A DNA stretch of 64,000 nt from Bifidobacterium breve (lineage in GTDB: Bacteria; Actinomycetota; Acidimicrobiia; Acidimicrobiales; Acidimicrobilacustridaceae): positions 1-64,000 of the forward strand of contig CAMAQM010000005.1 in NCBI GenBank assembly GCA_945860545.1. The letters run 5' to 3'. A program made the translations under genes and the position numbers. The notes beneath the pieces are model-generated. The model saw nothing but the letters and a program-made list of their open reading frames with translations. It was not told where the DNA came from and made no database searches. Shown piece by piece: positions 56,748 through 64,000 of the stretch. Position 1 is the stretch's first letter, and the number at the start of each line of letters is the position of its first letter.

Positions 56748-56924
56748 ATGTCCACATCAACCACCCGTCGCATCGTTGCCGCCACCGTGGCTGCCCTGAT
56801 GGCCCTCGGCCTCGCAGCAGGGACGTCGACCGCCGCAGAGGACCATGACCACGACCACGACCACGGCCACGATCACGATCACGACCACCGTGCGACCAAC
56901 ACCTCGCCGACCTACACCGGTTGA
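56748..56924 (+). CDS. Secreted Asp-His repeat peptide (58 aa)
   Basis: Manual translation MSTSTTRRIVAATVAALMALGLAAGTSTAAEDHDHDHDHGHDHDHDHRATNTSPTYTG; AGAGGAG SD ~7 bp upstream; below the 60-aa cutoff of the ORF track. Confidence 0.75.
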   Translation: MSTSTTRRIVAATVAALMALGLAAGTSTAAEDHDHDHDHGHDHDHDHRATNTSPTYTG

Positions 56925-56935
56925 ACAATCGCCCT

Positions 56936-56978
56936 CCGGGGGTCCGATCCCGTTTCCCCCTCGGGGTCGGACCTCCGG
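56936..56978. terminator. 17-bp hairpin (two G-T wobbles) between convergent genes
   Basis: ccgggggtccgatcccg - tttccccct - cggggtcggacctccgg; between the peptide stop (56924) and the glyS stop (56984). Confidence 0.7.
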
Positions 56979-56983
56979 TGGCG

Positions 56984-58297
56984 TCAGACCAAGCGGTCCG
57001 TGAGGTACGCGACCAGGCCCTCGATGGGCACCCGGTCCTGAGCCATGGAATCGCGTTCGCGCACGGTGACGGCGCCGTCATTGAGCGTGTCGAAGTCAAT
57101 GGTGACGCAGTAAGGCGTCCCGAGTTCATCCTGCCGCCGGTAACGACGCCCGATGGCCTGGGTCTCGTCGTAGTCACACATCCAGTGCGGCTGGAGCGCC
57201 TCGAGCACCCGCTGGGCGGGACCCACCAACTCGTCCTTGCGAGACAACGGGAGCACCGCCACGGTGTAGGGGGCGATGCGATGGTGGAGACGCAGCACCG
57301 TGCGGGTCTCACCGCGCACCTCCTCCTCGTCGTAGGCGGCGATGAGGAACGCCATCATGGCCCGAGTGGCCCCCGCTGCGGGCTCGATCACGTGCGGCAC
57401 GTACCGCGAGTTCGTGGCCTGATCGAAGTACTCGAGCCGCTCACCGGAGTGCTGTGCGTGCTGGGTCAGGTCGTAGTCGCCCCGATTGGCAACCCCTTCA
57501 AGCTCACCCCATCCCCACGGGAAGGCGAACTCCACATCGGAGGTACCCGACGAGTAGTGCGACAACTCGTCGGCGTCGTGGGGCCGCATCCGCAGCAACG
57601 AGGGATCGATCCCGTGGTCCACGTACCACTGGTAGCGCTCGTTGCACCAGTACTCGTACCACTTCCCCGCCTCGTCGGGCGGGACGAAAAACTCAAGTTC
57701 CATCTGTTCGAACTCCCGGGTACGGAACACGAAGTTCCCCGGGGTGATCTCGTTGCGGAACGACTTGCCGATCTGGGCGATACCGAACGGGGGCCGCTTG
57801 CGACTGGCGGTGAGCACGTTGGCGAAATTGATGAACATGCCCTGGGCCGTCTCGGGTCGCAGGTAGGCCACCGCTCCGGCGTCCTCCACCGGGCCGGCGT
57901 GGGTCTTGAACATAAGGTTGAACGACCGGGCCTCGGTCAGGGTCCCCACCGCCCCACACGTCGGACAAGTGGAGGGGTCATCGAGATGATCGGCGCGGTG
58001 ACGGGCCTTGCACGACCGGCAGTCGACGAGCGGGTCGGTGAAGTTGGCCAGATGCCCCGACGCCTCCCACACCGCAGGTGGCCCGAGGATGGCGGCGTCG
58101 AGACCGACGACGTCGGTGCGCATCTGCACCATCGAACGCCACCAGGAGTCCTTGACGTTGCGCAGCATCAACACACCGACCGGGCCGTAGTCGTAGGTGG
58201 ATCGAAACCCGCCGTAGATCTCGGCGGAGGGGAACACGAACCCGCGGCGCTTGCACAGGTTCACCACCTTGTCCATCAGGTCCTCGACATCAGGCAT
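56984..58297 (-). CDS. glyS: Glycyl-tRNA synthetase (homodimeric type)
   Basis: MDKVVNLCKRRGFVFPSAEIYGGFRSTYDYGPVGVLMLRNVKDSWW, YLRPETAQGMFINFANVL, FRNEITPGNFVFRTREFEQMELEFF. Confidence 0.94.
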   Translation of the reverse strand: MPDVEDLMDKVVNLCKRRGFVFPSAEIYGGFRSTYDYGPVGVLMLRNVKDSWWRSMVQMRTDVVGLDAAILGPPAVWEASGHLANFTDPLVDCRSCKARHRADHLDDPSTCPTCGAVGTLTEARSFNLMFKTHAGPVEDAGAVAYLRPETAQGMFINFANVLTASRKRPPFGIAQIGKSFRNEITPGNFVFRTREFEQMELEFFVPPDEAGKWYEYWCNERYQWYVDHGIDPSLLRMRPHDADELSHYSSGTSDVEFAFPWGWGELEGVANRGDYDLTQHAQHSGERLEYFDQATNSRYVPHVIEPAAGATRAMMAFLIAAYDEEEVRGETRTVLRLHHRIAPYTVAVLPLSRKDELVGPAQRVLEALQPHWMCDYDETQAIGRRYRRQDELGTPYCVTIDFDTLNDGAVTVRERDSMAQDRVPIEGLVAYLTDRLV

Positions 58298-58355
58298 GGC
58301 GACAACCCTAACCAACCGCCCCGACACGCCGACCCACCGTTAGCCCACAGCCCGC

Positions 58356-59072
58356 TCAGTTCCCTTCGAGTACCGACGGTGATCGCAGACGACGTTCGAG
58401 GTGGTGCTCCATGGCGGCGATGGCGATGCGGTCCACCTCACTGGTCACCGGCGACGCCGGCAACGCCAACGCAGCACCGAGGTTTCCCCCGAGGATCTGG
58501 GCCAACACCGCTGCGGCATCGGCTGACACGGGCAGACCCAGGCGGTGCGGGCCGCACAACATCCCGCCGCGATCAGGGTCGAACGCCACGAGTGGGCCAT
58601 CACTGCCACACACCACGCACTCGTCCACCATCGGCCCAAACCCGGTCTGGGTCAACGCCTTGAAGAAGAATCCCGCCACCACGAGCGGCGGGTCGTCATC
58701 GGCAAGGACCCGCAGAGCCCCAGTCAACATGCGGAACAGTTGCGGGTCGGGTTCGCCTTCCTGGGCGAGCTGGTCCACGACCTCGAGCATGGACACGCCA
58801 CGGGCGAGACGGTCGAGGTCCTCGCGCACGCTGCGATAGTTCTCAACCGTCTCAGCCTGGGTGATGATGTCGAGATTGCGCCCCTCGTGGAGCTGCAACG
58901 CAACCTGGGTGGGCGGTTCGAGACGGGCGCCGAACTTCGACCGGGTGCGCCGCACCCCTTTGGCCACCGCCCGAACCTTGCCGTGGTGTTCGGTGAACAG
59001 CACCACGATGCGGTCCGCCTCACCGAGCTTCCACGTCCGCAACACCACGCCCGTGTCGCGGTACTGGCTCAC
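58356..59072 (-). CDS. recO: DNA repair protein RecO
   Basis: YRDTGVVLRTWKLGEADRIVVLFTEHHGKVRAVAKGVRRTRSKFGARLEPPTQVALQLHEGRNLDIITQAE. Confidence 0.92.
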   Translation of the reverse strand: MSQYRDTGVVLRTWKLGEADRIVVLFTEHHGKVRAVAKGVRRTRSKFGARLEPPTQVALQLHEGRNLDIITQAETVENYRSVREDLDRLARGVSMLEVVDQLAQEGEPDPQLFRMLTGALRVLADDDPPLVVAGFFFKALTQTGFGPMVDECVVCGSDGPLVAFDPDRGGMLCGPHRLGLPVSADAAAVLAQILGGNLGAALALPASPVTSEVDRIAIAAMEHHLERRLRSPSVLEGN

Positions 59073-59809
59073 CTCGTCGGTCCCTCGTCCCCGCCGGCAA
59101 GACCGCCGTAACGCCGCTCACGCGACTGGTACTCGCGGATGGCGTCGAACAGGTTCTCTTTGCGGAAATCGGGCCACAACACATCGGTGAACACGAGTTC
59201 GCTGTAGGCGAGTTCCCACAACAAGAAGTTCGAGATCCGGTACTCCCCTGAGGTGCGCACCACCAGGTCCGGTTCGGGCATGTCAGGGTCGTAGAGGTTG
59301 CGGGCGATCATGCGCTCGGTCACCTTCGAGGCGGAAACGCCGGCTTCCATGATGCGCTTCACGGCGTCCACGATCTCGGCCCGACCGCCGTAGTTGAACG
59401 CAATGGTGAACGTCATGCCGGTGTTGTCGCGGGTCATCTCGACGGTCTCGTCCATGAGACGGATGAGTCGCCGGGGCACCCGCCAGTCCCGCCGGCCGAG
59501 CACCCGGATACGGACGTTGCGTTCATTGAGTTCGTCGCGGTGGCCCAACAGGATCTTCTCGTTGAACCCCATGAGGTAGCGCACCTCATCAGCGGGTCGC
59601 CGCCAGTTCTCCGTCGAGAAGGCGTAGACGGTGAACCACCCGAGACCCACATCGATGGCACCGTCGACGGTGTCGAACAGTGCCTCTTCCCCTGCAGCGT
59701 GTCCCTCGGTCCGCTTGAGGCCCCGGTTGCGGGCCCAACGCCCGTTGCCGTCCATGACACAGGCCACGTGGTTGGGGACGCTGGAGAGATCGATACCGGT
59801 GAACTCCAC
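59069..59809 (-). CDS. uppS: Isoprenyl transferase (undecaprenyl/decaprenyl diphosphate synthase)
   Basis: NHVACVMDGNGRWARNRGLKRTEGHAAGEEALF, VYAFSTENWRRPADEVRYLM, PEPDLVVRTSGEYRISNFLLWELAYSELVFTDVLWPDF. Confidence 0.94.
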   Translation of the reverse strand: MEFTGIDLSSVPNHVACVMDGNGRWARNRGLKRTEGHAAGEEALFDTVDGAIDVGLGWFTVYAFSTENWRRPADEVRYLMGFNEKILLGHRDELNERNVRIRVLGRRDWRVPRRLIRLMDETVEMTRDNTGMTFTIAFNYGGRAEIVDAVKRIMEAGVSASKVTERMIARNLYDPDMPEPDLVVRTSGEYRISNFLLWELAYSELVFTDVLWPDFRKENLFDAIREYQSRERRYGGLAGGDEGPTR

Positions 59810-59874
59810 GTCCGGACCCTACCCGCTGCCCTCGACAACCCTGCGACCCCACGCACCCCGGCGCGCACCGCAGC

Positions 59875-60729
59875 TCAGTACCCGAGACGCTCCAGTGCCT
59901 TGGGCCGACGCTGCCAGTCCTTGTCGACGGTGACGTGCAACTCGAGGAACATCCGCTCGTCGAATTCGGCCCGCACCGCCGTCCCGACGGCCTTGAGCAC
60001 CGCACCCTTGCGACCGATGACGATGCCTTTTTGCGAGTCGCGTTCCACGAGGATCTCGCACCGCACACGGGGCCACTCCCATTCGGTGACCCGGGTCGCC
60101 ACCGAGTGCGGCACCTCGTCACGCAGCACGGCGAGGAGCTGTTCACGCACCAACTCGGCCACCCAGAAGGCTTCGGGGACGTCGGTGACCATGTCCTCGG
60201 GGTAGTACGGCGGGCCCTGGGGAAGGCGGTCCACGAGATGTTCGACAAGGGCGGCCACTCCCTCACCGGTGGTGGCCGACACCGGGAAGCACGCCTCCAT
60301 GGTCAACTGCTCAGCCGCCCGGGCGAGTTGTACCAGCACCTCGTCGGCGGTGGCGAGATCGATCTTGTTGACCACCACCACCGTGTCGGGCGGACAGCGC
60401 TGCGCCACGAACCGGTCGCCTGGGCCGATGGCGCCGGTGGCGTCCACCACCAGACACACCACATCCACGTCACCGATGGTTTCCGCCGCGGTGGCGTTGA
60501 GGTGTTCCCCGAGCGGCCCGCGGGGACGATGGATGCCGGGGGTGTCAACGAACACGATCTGCGCACCGGGCCGGTGCAGGACCCCGCGCACCTGAGTACG
60601 GGTGGTTTGGGGTTTGTCCGACACGATGGACACCTTGCGGCCCAACATGGCGTTGAGCAGCGTGGACTTCCCGACGTTGGGCCGCCCCACCAGCGTCACG
60701 AACCCGCTGTGGAGTTCCCCGTCACCCAC
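59875..60729 (-). CDS. era: GTPase Era
   Basis: SGFVTLVGRPNVGKSTLLNAMLGRKVSIVSDKPQTTRTQVRGVL, VVVNKIDL, and KH-domain ILVERDSQKGIVIGRKGAVLKAVGTAVRAEFDERMFLELHVTVDKDWQ. Confidence 0.93.
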   Translation of the reverse strand: MGDGELHSGFVTLVGRPNVGKSTLLNAMLGRKVSIVSDKPQTTRTQVRGVLHRPGAQIVFVDTPGIHRPRGPLGEHLNATAAETIGDVDVVCLVVDATGAIGPGDRFVAQRCPPDTVVVVNKIDLATADEVLVQLARAAEQLTMEACFPVSATTGEGVAALVEHLVDRLPQGPPYYPEDMVTDVPEAFWVAELVREQLLAVLRDEVPHSVATRVTEWEWPRVRCEILVERDSQKGIVIGRKGAVLKAVGTAVRAEFDERMFLELHVTVDKDWQRRPKALERLGY

Positions 60730-62023
60730 CGGTCGCCCCACCGTCGGCGGAGGGCAGGGCACACGAGGCGGGCTGGACCACGATGCGGTTGATGCGTCGG
60801 CCTGCCACCCGGTCGGCGACCAGCAACCATCCGTCGCTCGCCGCCCAGTCCCCCACCGACGGCACCCGGCCCAACAGGTGGAACAACAGCCCACCCACGG
60901 TGTCCCAGTCCCCTTCGGGCAGCGACGAGCCGAGCACCTCGTTGAGTTCGTCGACAGGGATGCGGGCGTTCACCCGGACCCGACCGCCGAGCACCCGTTC
61001 CACCATGGGTTCCTCGCGGTCGTACTCGTCGACGATCTCGCCGACGAGTTCCTCGATGATGTCCTCGAGGGTGACGAGGCCGGCGGTGCCGCCGTACTCG
61101 TCGACGACGACCGCCATGTGGAACTGTTCGGCCTGCATCTCGCGCAACAACTCGCTGATGCGTTTGGTTTCGGGCACGAACCTGGCAGCGCGCAGCACCT
61201 CGTTGACGCTGCGTTCGGCCTCCCCGTCGCGTTCGGCACGCATGAGGTCCTTGGCGTAGACGAGACCCGTGATGTCGTCGATGTCGCCCTCGGTGGCGGG
61301 CAGACGCGAGTACCCGTGGAGGATGGCGACCTCCATGGCGTCAGCCACCCGCAGGTTGACCGGCACCGTGACCATGTCGGGCCGGGGCACCATGACCTCG
61401 CGCACCACCGTGTCCCCGAAGTCGATGATCTGACCAATCAGTTCCCGCTCACCGCTCTCGATGACGTCTTCTTCCACGGCGGCGTCGACGAGGGCGAGCA
61501 GTTCTTCCTCGGACACGAACGGGCCTTCCTTGAGGCCCTTGCCCGGGAGAATCACGTTGGTGAGTCCGATGAGCGCCTGGGACAGCAGCCGCAACGGCCA
61601 CAGCCGGGCCAGTGCCGCCACCGGTCCGGCCGACAGCAGCGCCGAACGTTCCGGGTTCTGGATGGCCCACGTCTTGGGGGCGGCCTCAGCGAGGACGAAC
61701 ACCAACACGACGTTGATGAACGTCGCCACCACCACACCCCAGGCGCCGAACAACTGGTCGGCGAGGATGCCGGTGAGGGTGGCCTGCACCAGTTGACACA
61801 CCAGCACCACCAACAGCACCACGTTGAGGAACCGTTCGGGGTGGGCCACCAGCCACCCGAGGGTTGCCGATCCGCGGCGACCGTCTTCGGCGAGCGCCTG
61901 CGCCTTGGCCTTGGTCATGCGGGTCAACGACGTCTCGGCCAACGCCAAAAACATCGACAGGACGAGCATCACGACGATGACGACCGCCATGAGGGTCTGC
62001 GAACCGGTCACGGGTTCCCCCAC
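60722..62023 (-). CDS. Hemolysin/CorC family protein (CNNM + CBS + CorC_HlyC)
   Basis: LALAETSLTRMTKAKAQALAEDG; CBS region MVPRPDMVTVPVNLRVADAMEVAILHGYSRLPATEGDIDDITGLVYAKDLM; VVVDEYGGTAGLVTLEDIIEELVGEIVDEYD. Confidence 0.92.
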   Translation of the reverse strand: MGEPVTGSQTLMAVVIVVMLVLSMFLALAETSLTRMTKAKAQALAEDGRRGSATLGWLVAHPERFLNVVLLVVLVCQLVQATLTGILADQLFGAWGVVVATFINVVLVFVLAEAAPKTWAIQNPERSALLSAGPVAALARLWPLRLLSQALIGLTNVILPGKGLKEGPFVSEEELLALVDAAVEEDVIESGERELIGQIIDFGDTVVREVMVPRPDMVTVPVNLRVADAMEVAILHGYSRLPATEGDIDDITGLVYAKDLMRAERDGEAERSVNEVLRAARFVPETKRISELLREMQAEQFHMAVVVDEYGGTAGLVTLEDIIEELVGEIVDEYDREEPMVERVLGGRVRVNARIPVDELNEVLGSSLPEGDWDTVGGLLFHLLGRVPSVGDWAASDGWLLVADRVAGRRINRIVVQPASCALPSADGGATGG

Positions 62024-62592
62024 GGGTCACGGGCCGGTAGCCGCCAGAAGGCGAGAAGATGCTCACGCTCACGCGCCTGCATGGCAACCCGTTGCTCGTC
62101 GGTGGCGTGATCCATTCCCAACACGTGCAACACACCGTGCACCACCAACAGGGCGAACTCGTCGTCGGCGTCGCCGGCGTGGTCGGGGGCGTTGCGGATC
62201 GCCACCTCCGGACAGATCACGACGTCTCCGAGCAGCAACGGCAACTCGTCGGGCCCGAGCGGGTCACGGTCAGGACCGCTCGAACCGCCGTCGGGGTGCC
62301 GACCGGGGTCGACGGGTCCGGCGTCGATGGGGAACGCCAGCACATCGGTCGGGCCCTCCACCCCCATGAACCCGGCGTTGAGCGTGGCCATGGCGGTGGC
62401 ATCAATGAACAGCAACGACAACTCGGCTTCTCCGCTGACCCCTTCGGCGGCGAGCACGTCGGTGGCGAGCCGTTCCCAGCGCGGCAGGTCGACGGGATGC
62501 ACCGACTGTTCGTCGGCGGCGTAGACCGAGACCGTTCCGTCCGACGGGCCTCGTCGGCGGCGGCCCCGACGGGGCGGGCGGGGCGTCCTCAC
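62008..62592 (-). CDS. ybeY: rRNA maturation RNase YbeY
   Basis: LLLGDVVICPEVA and FALLVVHGVLHVLGMDHATDEQRVAMQAREREHL (HGxLHxxGxDH). Start position uncertain at the N-terminus. Confidence 0.92.
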   Translation of the reverse strand: MRTPRPPRRGRRRRGPSDGTVSVYAADEQSVHPVDLPRWERLATDVLAAEGVSGEAELSLLFIDATAMATLNAGFMGVEGPTDVLAFPIDAGPVDPGRHPDGGSSGPDRDPLGPDELPLLLGDVVICPEVAIRNAPDHAGDADDEFALLVVHGVLHVLGMDHATDEQRVAMQAREREHLLAFWRLPARDPWGNP

Positions 62593-63569
62593 GGACCCTG
62601 AACCGGAGCGGACCCCGATGGGCCTGGTTCCGCCGTGCGTTCGTAGGCGTCGACGATGTCGGCCACGATGCGGTGCCGCACCACGTCGCGCGACCCGAGG
62701 TGGACGAACTCGAGACCCTCGATGTTGACGAGTCGCTGTTCAAGACCGGTGAGCCCCGAACGGCCCCCGGCGACGTCGACCTGGGTGACGTCACCGGTGA
62801 CGACACATTTCGAACCGAACCCGATGCGGGTCAGGAACATCTTCATCTGTTCGGGGGTGGTGTTCTGTGCCTCGTCGAGAATGATGAAACTCGAGTTCAG
62901 GGTGCGCCCACGCATGAACGCCAACGGCGCCACCTCCACGGCGTTGCGCTCCAACAGACGCGCCGCGCCGTCGGTACCGACCATGTCGTGGAGTGCGTCG
63001 TAGAGGGGACGCAGGTACGGGTCGACCTTGGCCATGAGGTCCCCGGGGAGGAACCCGAGTCGTTCCCCGGCCTCCACCGCCGGGCGGGTCAGGATGATGC
63101 GGTCAACCTGTTTGGCCTGCAGGGCGCGCACCGCCATCGCCACCGCCAGCCACGACTTTCCGGTGCCCGCAGGGCCGACACCGAACGTCACGATGTTGCG
63201 TTCGATGGCATCGACGTACCGCTTCTGGCCCGCCGATTTCGGCCGGACGACGGTGCCGCGGCCGGGCCGGAACACCTCGGCGGTGAACACCTCCGAGGGG
63301 CGTTCGTCGGCCTTGACCATGTCGATGCTGCGGAGCACGCCGGCCGGTTCGAGAGCGTGACCTCCCTTGACCAACGCCACGAGTTCGTCGAACACCCGTC
63401 CCACCTGGTCGGCGGCAGGGCCGTCCACGGTGATGTGGTTGCCGCGCACCAGCACCGCAGTGTCGGGGAAGGCGCGTTCAACCAGGCGGAGGAGTTCGTC
63501 GTGCTGGCCCAACAGGCCCACCATGAGCTCGTTACCTGGGACGTCGATGTGCACCGGGGCGGAGGACAA
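62589..63569 (-). CDS. PhoH family ATPase
   Basis: KSAGQKRYVDAIERNIVTFGVGPAGTGKSWLAVAMAVRALQAKQVDRIILTRPAVEAGERLGFLPGDLMAKVDPYLRPLYDALHDM and FIILDEAQNTTPEQMKMFLTRIGFGSKCVVTGDVTQVD. Confidence 0.94.
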   Translation of the reverse strand: MSSAPVHIDVPGNELMVGLLGQHDELLRLVERAFPDTAVLVRGNHITVDGPAADQVGRVFDELVALVKGGHALEPAGVLRSIDMVKADERPSEVFTAEVFRPGRGTVVRPKSAGQKRYVDAIERNIVTFGVGPAGTGKSWLAVAMAVRALQAKQVDRIILTRPAVEAGERLGFLPGDLMAKVDPYLRPLYDALHDMVGTDGAARLLERNAVEVAPLAFMRGRTLNSSFIILDEAQNTTPEQMKMFLTRIGFGSKCVVTGDVTQVDVAGGRSGLTGLEQRLVNIEGLEFVHLGSRDVVRHRIVADIVDAYERTAEPGPSGSAPVQGP

Positions 63570-63741
63570 CTAGCGGGGACTCCCCGGGGCGGGTGCGGCG
63601 CATGGGGAACCCGTCCCGACAACGCCTGTGGTGGCCTGCATCACGCCCGTGATGGTAGCGGGTGAGGCCCCGCCGGCCACGAGCGGGCGCCCGTTGCGCC
63701 GGGGGCCGCCCACAACCTGCCCGATAGGCTCGCCACGTTCC

Positions 63742-64000
63742 ATGACCTCCGCAACCCCACCTCCCGACCCCCGCACCGGCGACGCCGCCGATCGCGGCGG
63801 GCGGCAACGGCGGTGGGGTGCGCCGGGAACGGCGGGAGCGGCGCTGTCACACCGCACGTTCCGGGAGATCTTCCTCGGCGGGTTGGTATCCAACACCGGC
63901 ACCTGGATGCAGAACGTCACCCTGGCGGCGTGGGCGTTCGCCCTGACCGGGTCCGAGACGTTCGTGAGCCTCGTGGTGTTCTGCCAGTTGGGACCGATGC
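63742..64000 (+). CDS. MFS transporter, partial (runs off the right edge)
   Basis: Manual translation from ATG 63742: MTSATPPPDPRTGDAADRGGRQRRWGAPGTAGAALSHRTFREIFLGGLVSNTGTWMQNVTLAAWAFALTGSETFVSLVVFCQLGPM, matching MFS_3/EntS-type N-termini. Confidence 0.8.
   Translation, partial: MTSATPPPDPRTGDAADRGGRQRRWGAPGTAGAALSHRTFREIFLGGLVSNTGTWMQNVTLAAWAFALTGSETFVSLVVFCQLGPM

Noticed and set aside
60602-62110. 502-aa plus-strand ORF
   Set aside because: Antisense to the CNNM/CBS gene; His/Gln/Val-rich composition typical of shadow frames.

Overview
High-GC actinobacterial chromosome segment; gene content and style suggest Acidimicrobiia or a relative (inference). About 53 protein-coding genes are supportable, plus RNase P RNA and three tRNA genes (Val-TAC, a CAT-anticodon tRNA, Asn-GTT). 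Left to right: a surface-glycan locus (QueC-like PP-loop protein running off the left edge, two-domain glycosyltransferase, coiled-coil protein, polysaccharide pyruvyl transferase); a glpD / AGPS-like oxidase / FGGY kinase cluster; two secreted ferritin-like proteins; a large SGNH hydrolase with Fn3-like and SLH-like repeats; rnpB; a branched-chain amino-acid-type ABC transporter with a fused LivHM permease; a bifunctional PBP; a GH38 alpha-mannosidase; a DMT permease with a His-rich tail; a YcnI/PCuAC copper locus; a 2,052-aa LPATG-anchored surface protein; and a conserved housekeeping block (sigA, dnaG, glyS, recO, uppS, era, CNNM/CBS, ybeY, phoH). The two most interesting observations are (i) a 58-aa secreted Asp-His repeat peptide, missing from the ORF track, preceded by a perfect TATAAT overlapped by a near-perfect 21-bp Fur/Zur-type palindrome, and (ii) a ~1.3 kb islet bounded by an intact CAT tRNA gene and a displaced copy of its 3' half, which looks like an integration scar or mini-element carrying a membrane protein and an ATL/MGMT-like gene. 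All family calls are from motif recognition by eye; no searches were run.
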